Shown here piece by piece: positions 1 through 5,493 of a stretch of DNA of 5,493 nt (position 1 is its first letter; each line of letters opens with the position of its first letter). A program made the position numbers and the translations under genes. The notes under the pieces are model-generated. The model saw nothing but the letters and a program-made list of their open reading frames with translations. It ran no database searches and was not told the DNA's origin. The stretch spans positions 1 to 5,493 of the forward strand of contig JAFCZU010000233.1 of assembly GCA_019314185.1 (NCBI GenBank), in the 5' to 3' direction. The DNA comes from Deltaproteobacteria bacterium. Lineage in GTDB: Bacteria > Desulfobacterota > Desulfobacteria > Desulfobacterales > ETH-SRB1.

Positions 1-2
1 TT

Positions 3-1166
3 ATGAAAATCAACTCAATTATCAACAGATATTTATTCAAAGAGATGGTCCCGCCCTTTGTCATCAACCTGCTTTTTTTTACCTTTGTTTTCCTGTTAAC
101 AAGGATACTCGATATTACAAACATGATAGTAAACTACAGGATCAGTCTGTTTGCTGTCTTATTGATGCTGCTTTATTCAATTCCTCATTTCCTGGAATTT
201 GTTATTCCCATGTCGATTATGATGAGTGTTCTTCTTACCTTTCTCCGGATGTCCGGAGACAATGAAATCGTAGCTCTAAAAGCCGGAGGCATAAGTATTT
301 ACGGGTTGCTTCCTTCTGTATTTCTGTTTTGCCTTATAGGATGCTTTCTTACAGGGTTAATGACTGTTTATGGAAAGCCATGGGGAAGGATGTCTTTAAA
401 AACATTAACATATGAAGTAATTACATCAAATATAGATATAGGGCTGAAAGAGAGAACCTTTAATGATAAATTTAAGGATGTAACGCTTTATATGAACAAA
501 ATAGATTTAAAGAATAATTTATTAATAGATGTTTTTATTGAAGATCAAAGGGCTAAAGATATTGTCAGTACTGTAGTAGCTCCAAGAGGTAAGCTGTTAA
601 GTGAACCAGGCAATCTTGTTTTCCATTTGCAGCTCTATGACGGAAGTATAAATCAGGTTAACCTTAAGGGCAGATCTGTGCATTCGATTAAATTTGATAC
701 ATATGATATTAGTCTTGATCTTAAAAAGGCTGTTTTCATGGCAAAGTCGCGACAAAAAGACGAAAAAGAGATGACACTTTTTGAGCTGTTTCACTATTTA
801 AAAGCCGCTGCCGCAAAAGACTCACAATACTATTCAGCGCTGATAGAATTTCATAAGAAATTTGCAATTCCTTTTGCATGCTTTGCCCTTGGATTTCTTG
901 CCGTTCCTCTTGGTGTACAGACAGAAGCTACAAGACGATCATACGGTTTAGGCCTCGGCCTTATTTTTTTTCTGGCATACTATTTACTGTTGTCGGCGGG
1001 ATGGGTTTTTGGCGAAACAGGAAAATATCCGCCTGTTATCGGCATGTGGCTTCCAAATATTGTTATAGGGGGTATTGGATTGTATCTTCTTAATAGGATG
1101 GCAAAAGAACGTCCGATAGAGATCGATACAATTTTATATTTCTTAAAACATAAAATTAAAAAATAA
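3..1166 (+). CDS. lptF: LPS export ABC transporter permease LptF (YjgP/YjgQ family)
   Basis: Inner-membrane subunit of the LptB2FG transporter, which extracts lipopolysaccharide from the outer leaflet of the inner membrane and passes it to the periplasmic Lpt bridge. The 387-residue protein has the family layout: hydrophobic segments near residues 17-35, 48-80 and 102-123, a hydrophilic beta-rich periplasmic domain at about 125-255, then three more segments near 287-305, 315-337 and 346-364. The cytoplasmic loop after TM2 carries the family signature GDNEIVALKAGGIS (residues 85-98), thought to belong to the LptB-coupling region. A second LptF/LptG-type gene follows on the same strand, so the pair is complete. 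I call this one LptF because it comes first and because the other protein carries LptG-type C-terminal and Trp-rich motifs. The length is slightly above the roughly 366 residues of E. coli LptF. The ATG lies two bases from the window edge, so its ribosome binding site cannot be seen and a start further upstream cannot be excluded, although the N-terminus (NRYLFKEM..PF) looks natural. Confidence 0.93.
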   Translation: MKINSIINRYLFKEMVPPFVINLLFFTFVFLLTRILDITNMIVNYRISLFAVLLMLLYSIPHFLEFVIPMSIMMSVLLTFLRMSGDNEIVALKAGGISIYGLLPSVFLFCLIGCFLTGLMTVYGKPWGRMSLKTLTYEVITSNIDIGLKERTFNDKFKDVTLYMNKIDLKNNLLIDVFIEDQRAKDIVSTVVAPRGKLLSEPGNLVFHLQLYDGSINQVNLKGRSVHSIKFDTYDISLDLKKAVFMAKSRQKDEKEMTLFELFHYLKAAAAKDSQYYSALIEFHKKFAIPFACFALGFLAVPLGVQTEATRRSYGLGLGLIFFLAYYLLLSAGWVFGETGKYPPVIGMWLPNIVIGGIGLYLLNRMAKERPIEIDTILYFLKHKIKK

Positions 1167-1182
1167 TCACGAAAACACGAAA
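1166..1182 (+). repeat. Left copy of 17-bp terminal inverted repeat (CACGAAA pair)
   Basis: ATCACGAAAACACGAAA contains two CACGAAA heptamers, at 1168-1174 and 1176-1182, 8 bp apart. It starts on the last base of the lptF stop codon. Its inverted partner at 1469-1485 matches 16 of 17 bases. Similar TTTCGTG-type strings are, from memory, frequent between genes in deltaproteobacterial genomes. That recollection was not checked here. Confidence 0.7.
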
Positions 1183-1233
1183 TAAGAACCTGAAAGCAAG
1201 TTGCTAATATTCTTTTTCGTAACTTCTCAAAAA

Positions 1234-1270
1234 TTTTGGGTAACAATATCTATTTTTTTAGTTACCAAAA
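1234..1270. other. Inverted repeat / hairpin in the lptF-lptG spacer
   Basis: TTTTGGGTAAC (1234-1244) pairs with GTTACCAAAA (1261-1270) in a 10-bp stem with one bulged G and a 16-nt loop. On the minus strand the stem is followed by a run of five T, so it resembles a weak minus-strand terminator. On the plus strand nothing terminator-like follows. No minus-strand gene upstream needs it, so a function is doubtful. Confidence 0.4.
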
Positions 1271-1276
1271 CTTATT

Positions 1277-1434
1277 AATGAACTCTTGAAAAGTCAAATA
1301 TACCTCTTAACCGTCATTCCGGCGAAAGCCGGGCACGTAGTGAAGCTTTAGCGCTATCCAGTAATTACAGGTTGTTATAAACTTCTGCTTTCACGGGAAA
1401 GACTCGATTTTCGACTTTTTACGGTACCATCATT
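1277..1434. repeat. Degenerate nested-palindrome (MITE/extragenic-palindrome-like) element
   Basis: Two nested pairs of inverted arms are visible. The outer pair is AAAAGTCAAA at 1289-1298 against the complement of TTCGACTTTT at 1410-1419, matching 9 of 10; AATGA/TCATT-type ends extend it outwards. The inner pair is 1313-1331 (GTCATTCCGGCGAAAGCCG) against the complement of 1385-1403, matching 15 of 19. ATCCAGTAA follows the left inner arm at about 1356-1364. A core of the GTCATTCC..CGAAAGC..G..ATCCAGTAA type is, to my knowledge, a widespread extragenic repeat in proteobacteria. No transposase frame exists inside, so it would be non-autonomous. The mismatches between the arms suggest an old, decaying copy. 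Exact ends are uncertain. Confidence 0.6.
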
Positions 1435-1440
1435 TATTAT
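1411..1440 (+). promoter_or_regulatory. Weak candidate sigma70-type promoter ahead of lptG
   Basis: TCGACT (1411-1416) and TATTAT (1435-1440) are separated by 18 bp and lie about 60 bp ahead of the lptG start. The -35 box matches poorly, and in AT-rich DNA such a pair is likely by chance. It is listed because the 332-bp spacer makes a separate lptG promoter plausible. Confidence 0.15.
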
Positions 1441-1468
1441 AAAGTTACTCTTTTTCGTGTTTTGAATC

Positions 1469-1485
1469 TTTCGTGCTTTCGTGAT
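1469..1485 (-). repeat. Right copy of 17-bp terminal inverted repeat
   Basis: TTTCGTGCTTTCGTGAT is the inverted partner of 1166-1182, matching 16 of 17. TTTCGTG heptamers lie at 1469-1475 and 1477-1483, and a third lies at 1453-1459, giving spacings of 8 and 16 bp. The upstream GTG (1481) that could open the lptG frame sits inside this repeat, which argues against it being the real start. Confidence 0.7.
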
Positions 1486-1498
1486 AGTTGTTTTTATT

Positions 1499-2575
1499 AT
1501 GCCGATAATATACAAATATTTAACCAAAGAGATCTTCAAATATTTTGCAATTATACTGGCAATGGTTGTCAGCATATATATTGCAGTCGATTTTTTTGAA
1601 AGAATAGATGATTTTATGGAAGCAGGCCTTTCAATTTCAAAGGTTTTTTCCTATCTAATATTCAAGACGCCTTTTATAGTTGCTCAGATCATACCGGTTA
1701 GTATTCTGCTTGCCGTTCTAATTGTCTTCGGTCTGATGTCCAAATACAATGAAATAGTTGCTTTGAAAAGCAGCGGCATAAGCATATATTATCTATTAAG
1801 GCCCGTTCTTTTAATAGGCTTGATTGTCAGCGCTTTCCTTTTTTTCTTATCAGAAATTATCGTTCCAATAACCATGGGACAGGCAAACAGGATATGGTTA
1901 AATGAGGTTAGAAAAGAATCGGCGGTAATATCAAAGGGGAAAAACATCTGGATTAAGGGCAATCATTTGATAACCCATATAAAATACTATCATGCAACTA
2001 ACAGAACAATCTTCGGAATAACAATAAATCGTTTTGATGAAAGTTTCAGATTAATTAGAAGGGTTGATGCAAATAAAGGTATTTATAAGCAGGGAAAGTG
2101 GGTTTTATATGATATTGTTGAACAAAATCTTAATAAAGCAGATGGAAACTATATTATAAAGTTTCATAAAGAGATTATCGAAAAATTCGATTTTTTACCG
2201 GATGATCTAAAAAGAGTAATTAAAAAATCGGAACAGATGAGTTTTAAAGAACTTCTTGCGTATATTAAAAAGGTTGAAGCAGAAGGATATGATGCTACAA
2301 GTTATAAGGTTGATCTTTATGCCAAAGCGGCGTTTCCATTTGTTTGTATAATCATGTGTATTGTTGGGACAGGTATTGCTTTAAAAGAAAAAAAGCATGA
2401 AGGCCTTGCTCTAAGTATAGCCTACGGTATTGGAATAGTCTTTCTGTATTGGATTTTTTATAGTTTTTGTGTGTCACTCGGATATGGTGATATGCTGCCT
2501 CCGTTTATTGCCGCCTGGACAGCAAACCTTGTTTTTTTATCTTTTGGAGTAATTACATTATTAAATAGTGAGTAA
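1499..2575 (+). CDS. lptG: LPS export ABC transporter permease LptG (YjgP/YjgQ family)
   Basis: Second transmembrane subunit of LptB2FG, partner of LptF. From ATG 1499 it is 358 residues, close to the 360 of E. coli LptG. Hydrophobic segments lie near residues 15-32, 55-80 and 101-124. A periplasmic beta-rich domain spans about 125-270 and includes the LptG-like Trp motif [13 protein letters not shown] (149-161). Three more segments lie near 277-295, 303-326 and 334-355. The loop motif [14 protein letters not shown] (82-95) parallels that of LptF, and the C-terminal [18 protein letters not shown] (333-350) is typical of LptG. The frame stays open back to a GTG at 1481, but that codon lies inside an extragenic repeat and adds six residues (MIVVFI) absent from the usual N-terminus, so I chose 1499. 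Neither start has a recognisable Shine-Dalgarno sequence. Codons are very AT-rich. The 332-bp gap from lptF is unusual for this pair, which is commonly overlapping or nearly so. Confidence 0.92.
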   Translation: MPIIYKYLTKEIFKYFAIILAMVVSIYIAVDFFERIDDFMEAGLSISKVFSYLIFKTPFIVAQIIPVSILLAVLIVFGLMSKYNEIVALKSSGISIYYLLRPVLLIGLIVSAFLFFLSEIIVPITMGQANRIWLNEVRKESAVISKGKNIWIKGNHLITHIKYYHATNRTIFGITINRFDESFRLIRRVDANKGIYKQGKWVLYDIVEQNLNKADGNYIIKFHKEIIEKFDFLPDDLKRVIKKSEQMSFKELLAYIKKVEAEGYDATSYKVDLYAKAAFPFVCIIMCIVGTGIALKEKKHEGLALSIAYGIGIVFLYWIFYSFCVSLGYGDMLPPFIAAWTANLVFLSFGVITLLNSE

Positions 2576-2580
2576 ATTAA

Positions 2581-2607
2581 AGTGCCTGAAGTACTTGAAG
2601 TATATCG
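2581..2607 (+). repeat. Short 9-nt tandem repeat between lptG and lsrF
   Basis: Three adjacent 9-mers share their first bases: AGTGCCTGA, AGTACTTGA and AGTATATCG. The first two match at 7 of 9 positions and the third is degenerate. An in-frame GTG at 2568 would extend lsrF through this stretch, translating it as KCLKYLKY. That low-complexity product supports treating the stretch as noncoding leader. Confidence 0.35.
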
Positions 2608-2629
2608 TTGCGCCGAATTATTATACGGA

Positions 2630-2636
2630 AAGGAGG
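2630..2636 (+). promoter_or_regulatory. Strong Shine-Dalgarno sequence that fixes the lsrF start
   Basis: AAGGAGG lies 9 nt before ATG 2646, a near-perfect anti-16S match with standard spacing. It decides for 2646 over the in-frame GTG at 2568, which overlaps the lptG stop and would add 26 residues. Confidence 0.85.
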
Positions 2637-2645
2637 TTTTTTAAA

Positions 2646-3536
2646 ATGCCTGATGTAGATGAAATAAAAGAGGCTAAAAAGTTTTATTCAGATATTCCGC
2701 AAAAGACAGAAGGTTTTTTTTTAAAAGGATCAAATTCTCTGGATTGGGGCATTAAAAACCGGCTCGCCCGGATTTTTAACCCTGAATCAGGCCGTACAGT
2801 CATGTTAGCTGTTGATCACGGCTATTTCCAGGGCCCGACTACAGGCTTGGAACGGATTGACATAAACATTCTTCCTCTGGTTCCTTATGCGGACACACTT
2901 ATGTTAACACGTGGTATATTAAGGAGCATTGTTCCCCCGGCAATGACAAAGTCCATTGTTCTGAGAGTTTCCGGCGGGACAAGCATACTAAAGGAACTTT
3001 CCAATGAGGATATTGCCGTGGATATTGAGGAATCGATACGCCTCAATGTTTGCGCCATGGCTGTTCAGGTATTTATCGGCGGCGAACATGAAAGAGAATC
3101 GATCAAAAACATGACCCGCATGGTGGATATGGGAATGCGTTATGGAATTCCGACCCTGGCGGTGACCGCGGTCGGCAAAGATATGAACCACGATGCGCGC
3201 TACTTCAGGCTTGCTGTCAGGATATGCGCTGAATTAGGAGCAAATTATATAAAAACATACTATATTGAAAAAGGTTTTGAAACCGTTACATCCTCCTGTC
3301 CTGTTCCCATTGTCATGGCCGGCGGAAAGAAAATACCTGAACTTGACGCTTTAACAATGGCTTATAACGCGGTTCAGCAGGGCGCAAGCGGGGTTGACAT
3401 GGGACGCAATATCTTCCAGTCTGAGGCCCCTGTTGCAATGATTCAGGCTGTGCGGGCTGTTGTCCATGACAATGAAACCCCTGAAAAGGCCTTTGATCTT
3501 TACAATACGATAAAGAACCAAACCGCCGGTTCATAA
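2646..3536 (+). CDS. lsrF: LsrF-like class I aldolase family protein (3-hydroxy-5-phosphonooxypentane-2,4-dione thiolase type)
   Basis: Cytoplasmic TIM-barrel enzyme of the DeoC/FbaB/LsrF family. In enteric bacteria LsrF performs the last step of autoinducer-2 breakdown, moving an acetyl group from 3-hydroxy-2,4-pentanedione-5-phosphate to CoA and yielding DHAP and acetyl-CoA. From ATG 2646 the protein is 296 residues, against 291 in E. coli LsrF as I recall it, and it aligns almost without gaps from the N-terminus. Shared stretches include [15 protein letters not shown] (32-46), [20 protein letters not shown] (52-71), TRGILRS (88-94), VGKDM (176-180), [10 protein letters not shown] (202-211), PIVMAGGKK (221-229) and the phosphate-binding [10 protein letters not shown] (249-258). 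The lysine in IKTYY is residue 203, the same number as the reported active-site Lys of E. coli LsrF. No lsrK, lsrG or lsr transporter gene is visible. The physiological substrate could therefore differ, since relatives serve as fructose-bisphosphate aldolase or as ADH synthase in aromatic synthesis. Family assignment is secure; the exact reaction here is inferred. It starts 70 bp after lptG, so it may be co-transcribed. Confidence 0.88.
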   Translation: MPDVDEIKEAKKFYSDIPQKTEGFFLKGSNSLDWGIKNRLARIFNPESGRTVMLAVDHGYFQGPTTGLERIDINILPLVPYADTLMLTRGILRSIVPPAMTKSIVLRVSGGTSILKELSNEDIAVDIEESIRLNVCAMAVQVFIGGEHERESIKNMTRMVDMGMRYGIPTLAVTAVGKDMNHDARYFRLAVRICAELGANYIKTYYIEKGFETVTSSCPVPIVMAGGKKIPELDALTMAYNAVQQGASGVDMGRNIFQSEAPVAMIQAVRAVVHDNETPEKAFDLYNTIKNQTAGS

Positions 3537-3547
3537 AAATGAACCGG
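3526..3547. other. Perfect 9-bp hairpin spanning the lsrF stop codon
   Basis: CCGGTTCAT (3526-3534) and ATGAACCGG (3539-3547) are exact inverted copies with an AAAA loop (3535-3538). The TAA stop (3534-3536) lies at the stem top and loop. No T-run follows on either strand, so it is not a classical intrinsic terminator. It could still stabilise the 3' end of the lsrF mRNA or act as a weak terminator. Confidence 0.6.
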
Positions 3548-3568
3548 ACATCGAACGTCGAATAATGA
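3548..3568 (+). repeat. Left arm of inverted extragenic repeat in the lsrF-RND spacer
   Basis: ACATCGAACGTCGAAT (3548-3563) followed by AATGA (3564-3568). It is the inverted partner of 3732-3756, matching 15 of 16 bases in the core, with a 4-base GTTG insertion in the other arm before AATGA. It contains two ATCGAAC/GTCGAAT-type heptads. It begins one base after the hairpin over the lsrF stop. Confidence 0.65.
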
Positions 3569-3587
3569 TGTCGCTCCGTTTTCTAAG

Positions 3588-3653
3588 CCTGCCTGCCAAC
3601 TCCTGTTACAGTACACTGCTTCTATGTCGGCATGCATGGCAATGGCGGGCAGG
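3588..3653 (+). terminator. GC-rich hairpin, possible terminator after lsrF
   Basis: CCTGCCTGCCA (3588-3598) pairs with TGGCGGGCAGG (3643-3653) over 11 bp, with one G-U pair in RNA, around a 44-nt loop. On the plus strand it is followed by TTATTTTAAAA, a moderate T-rich tract. The position between convergent genes fits a terminator for lsrF, but the long loop makes an extragenic repeat equally likely. No comparable T-run follows on the minus strand. Confidence 0.35.
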
Positions 3654-3731
3654 TTATTTTAAAATCGAATAAAAAACCAATGCCGAACCTTGAATGAATA
3701 TTTCTGTTTCTTTTCAGGTGTTCATTTTCTC

Positions 3732-3756
3732 TCATTCAACATTCGATGTTCGATGT
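3732..3756 (-). repeat. Right arm of inverted extragenic repeat near the RND gene end
   Basis: TCATT, CAAC, then ATTCGATGTTCGATGT (3741-3756), the inverted partner of 3548-3568. It ends 15 bp before the last base of the RND stop codon at 3772. With the left arm it encloses nearly the whole 235-bp spacer, in the same way that the 17-bp repeats enclose the lptF-lptG spacer. Confidence 0.65.
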
Positions 3757-3771
3757 TTATTTTTTTTCAGT

Positions 3772-5493
3772 TTAGCGCTTATGAGAATCAGAGGTTGGAG
3801 ACCAAGGCTGGTTTTTTGTCAATAAGCCTTTAAAAATGTTTCTGACATTTCTTACAATAAGATAAAGGGCGGGAACATATAAAAGTGTTAAACCCGTAGC
3901 AACAAAAAGTCCAAAGCTTATGCTTACCGCCATGGGTATAAGAAATTGGGCCTGGAAACTTCGCTCCAGCAGAAGCGGGGAAAGCCCTGCAATGGTTGTT
4001 ATTGATGTAAGCAATACAGGCCGAAACCTTACTTTACCGGATTCTACAACGGCTGTTTCAATTTCAGCGCCGTTTTTGATCGCCCTGTTAATAAAATCTA
4101 TCAGTATAAGTGAATCGTTTACAACTATGCCTGATAGAGCCACTATTCCAAATATGCTTATCATCGTAATCGCCAGTCCCATCACGAGATGCCCTGCAAT
4201 AGCCCCTATCAGGCCGAAAGGTATGGCTATCATTATTATAACAGGCTGAACATAAGAACGGAACTGGCTCGCTAACAAAAGAAATATTCCCATAAGAGCA
4301 AGCATATATCCATTTTTCAGGCTGCCAAGTGATTCTCTGGTCCTTTTCTCCTGTCCTTCCAAATCGTATTCTAACCCAGGATACCGCTCAATCAGTTTTG
4401 GAAGAAAATGTTTGTTAAGATCAGCCACGATACTTCTTGCATTTCCAATTGATTCATCAAGATCCGAACTAACGGTTATCACACGTTTTCTGTCAACCCT
4501 GTGAATTACAGCATAGGCTCTTCCATGGGTTATGTCCGCAACCTCTTCAATGGGAATCTCCTGGCCGTCAATTGTCCTAATACGCATATCCTCAATACTT
4601 GAAATACTCCGTCGGTCTGACTCAGCATATCTGACCAGCACCTTTAAGTCATCTCTGCCTCTTTGAATCCGGCGAGCTTCATCTCCATAAAATGCCTGGC
4701 GAAGCTGTCTTGCAATATCGCTCATGGTTATTCCCAGAGATCTCGCCCCTTCTTTTATCTTAACCTGTCTTTCTTCCTTTCCAAGCTTAAAATTATCTGT
4801 AACAGCAAAGGTGCCGGGATAAGTTTGAATTTCGTTTTTCAATTCGTCTGCGGCCTGTCTCAGTTGTTTAAAGTCTCTGCCGATAAGCTGTATTTCAATA
4901 GGATTACCCCCTGGTCCGCCTTCAAGCGTTGTAAATGTCAGTGTTTCCAATCCAGGGATCTCTCCGGTTAAATTTCGCCATTTATTCAAAATTGTATTTA
5001 CAGAAAGATCACGTCTTTTTTCCGACGGGACAAGCTCTATCCAGATCGCCCCGCAGTGTCCGCCGGTCTCACCCGGTTTCCAGTCTCTTCTTGGAATCAT
5101 ACCGACCAACGCAAATGTGTTTATTACCAAATCGCCATCATTTTCTGAACGATTACTAAAATAATCGTTTAATTTAAAAGCCTGTTGTTCCAGGTGTTCG
5201 ATTGTTTGCTCAGTCACTTTATATGGCGTTCCAGAGGGATAGCCGATCTTTGCAATAATCCAGTTGCTTTCACCTTTTGGGAAAAAGACAAAGGGCACAT
5301 ACCCGCCGGCTACAATGCCGAGACTTATTATAAGCACCCCCAGGCCAACAGCAAAAGTAAAGTATCTGTTTTTTACTACATACTTTAAAGCCTGAGTATA
5401 ATACTTCTCAATTATAATGTTAAGCAAATGGTCAACCTTAAGTCTTATCCGCTCGTGCCAGGATGGGTTGCTGTCTGTTTTTACCGCCGATCT
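3772..5493 (-). CDS. RND efflux transporter permease, AcrB/HAE-like, C-terminal half (5' end outside window)
   Basis: Inner-membrane proton-driven efflux pump of the resistance-nodulation-division superfamily, normally working with a periplasmic adaptor and an outer-membrane channel. The frame is open to the window edge. A TTG at 5427 could be taken as a start, but 22 further codons upstream read on in frame (including NPSWHERIRL), and the protein begins just before TM7, so it is the C-terminal 573 residues of a protein usually about 1,000-1,050 long. In fragment numbering: TM7 about 46-66, ending in the conserved FFPKGE; the second porter half with docking insert about 70-390; TM8 396-414; TM9 416-437; TM10 442-469 with GIVVNDSLILIDF (455-467); the RFRPVLLTSITTIAGLSPLL motif (489-508) leading into TM11; TM12 about 518-548. 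At the position of the AcrB proton-relay Lys940 it has Asn (459). The AcrB TM11 Arg appears kept in RFRP. The substrate cannot be read from this half. Gene orientation is convergent with lsrF, so it belongs to a different transcription unit. Confidence 0.9.
   Translation of the reverse strand, partial: RSAVKTDSNPSWHERIRLKVDHLLNIIIEKYYTQALKYVVKNRYFTFAVGLGVLIISLGIVAGGYVPFVFFPKGESNWIIAKIGYPSGTPYKVTEQTIEHLEQQAFKLNDYFSNRSENDGDLVINTFALVGMIPRRDWKPGETGGHCGAIWIELVPSEKRRDLSVNTILNKWRNLTGEIPGLETLTFTTLEGGPGGNPIEIQLIGRDFKQLRQAADELKNEIQTYPGTFAVTDNFKLGKEERQVKIKEGARSLGITMSDIARQLRQAFYGDEARRIQRGRDDLKVLVRYAESDRRSISSIEDMRIRTIDGQEIPIEEVADITHGRAYAVIHRVDRKRVITVSSDLDESIGNARSIVADLNKHFLPKLIERYPGLEYDLEGQEKRTRESLGSLKNGYMLALMGIFLLLASQFRSYVQPVIIMIAIPFGLIGAIAGHLVMGLAITMISIFGIVALSGIVVNDSLILIDFINRAIKNGAEIETAVVESGKVRFRPVLLTSITTIAGLSPLLLERSFQAQFLIPMAVSISFGLFVATGLTLLYVPALYLIVRNVRNIFKGLLTKNQPWSPTSDSHKR

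Larger units (their letters stand above)
1167..1498. other. 332-bp noncoding spacer splitting lptF from lptG
   Basis: No convincing gene is present in any frame. The short open frames on either strand have no ribosome binding site and run across repeat DNA. The spacer contains a 17-bp inverted repeat pair at its two ends, a TTTTGGGTAAC/GTTACCAAAA hairpin and a degenerate nested-palindrome element, each listed separately. Its arrangement, with repeats touching the lptF stop and lying just ahead of the lptG start, suggests DNA that entered or expanded between two once-contiguous genes. That history is an inference. Confidence 0.75.

Noticed and set aside
980..1246. Minus-strand open frame of 88 codons over the lptF end and the spacer
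   Set aside because: It is antisense to the conserved lptF C-terminus and has no family resemblance. The C-terminal portion is the shadow of coding DNA and the rest is spacer.
1166..1485. CRISPR-like array from the repeated TTTCGTG/CACGAAA heptamers
   Set aside because: The units are far too short, inverted between the two ends, and lack regular spacers. No cas gene is present.
1375..1575. Minus-strand open frame of 66 codons across repeat DNA and the lptG start
   Set aside because: It is Lys/Ile/Ser-rich low-complexity translation of repeats and antisense lptG, with no plausible protein features.
2595..2624. TTGAAG (2595-2600) and TATTAT (2619-2624), 18 bp apart, as a promoter for lsrF
   Set aside because: A start about 7 bp downstream would fall inside the Shine-Dalgarno sequence, leaving no proper leader. 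Chance occurrence in AT-rich repeat DNA is more likely.
3313..3534. Minus-strand open frame antisense to the lsrF end
   Set aside because: It is the shadow of a strongly conserved enzyme frame, and its Pro/Gln/Arg-rich product has no recognisable character.
3920..5388. Several plus-strand open frames of 67-109 codons within the RND gene
   Set aside because: All lie opposite a clearly conserved RND sequence and show shadow-type composition.
3772..5427. RND gene as a complete short protein starting at TTG 5427
   Set aside because: The frame stays open to the window edge with RND-like sequence upstream, and a half-pump beginning at TM7 would be abnormal. It is cut by the window, not truncated in nature as far as can be seen.

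Overview
The window reads as ordinary chromosome of a Gram-negative bacterium with an outer membrane. It holds an LPS-export permease pair (lptF, lptG), an LsrF-type aldolase/thiolase and the C-terminal half of an RND efflux pump. Moderate-to-low GC, AT-rich lptFG genes and spacers full of short inverted extragenic repeats suggest a sulfate-reducer-like deltaproteobacterium (Desulfobacterota, perhaps Desulfobacterales). That placement is an inference from general resemblance, not from a marker gene.

Layout: lptF (3-1166, +) and lptG (best start 1499, ends 2575, +) encode the two inner-membrane subunits that, with the LptB ATPase, extract LPS from the inner membrane. They are usually adjacent and nearly overlapping. 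Here 332 bp of noncoding DNA separates them. That DNA is bordered by inverted copies of a 17-bp repeat touching the lptF stop and lying just before the lptG start, and it contains a nested-palindrome element resembling a MITE or extragenic palindrome. Next comes an lsrF-like gene (best start 2646, ends 3536, +) with a strong Shine-Dalgarno sequence. A second repeat-bounded spacer follows (3537-3771). The last gene is a convergent RND permease (3772 to the window edge, - strand), whose N-terminal half lies outside the window.

No phage, plasmid, CRISPR, tRNA or rRNA signal was seen, and no gene cluster that looks like an undescribed system. The points most worth a second look are the split lptFG pair, the lsrF gene with no other lsr gene visible, the repeat modules in both larger spacers, and an Asn in the RND pump where AcrB has its proton-relay Lys.
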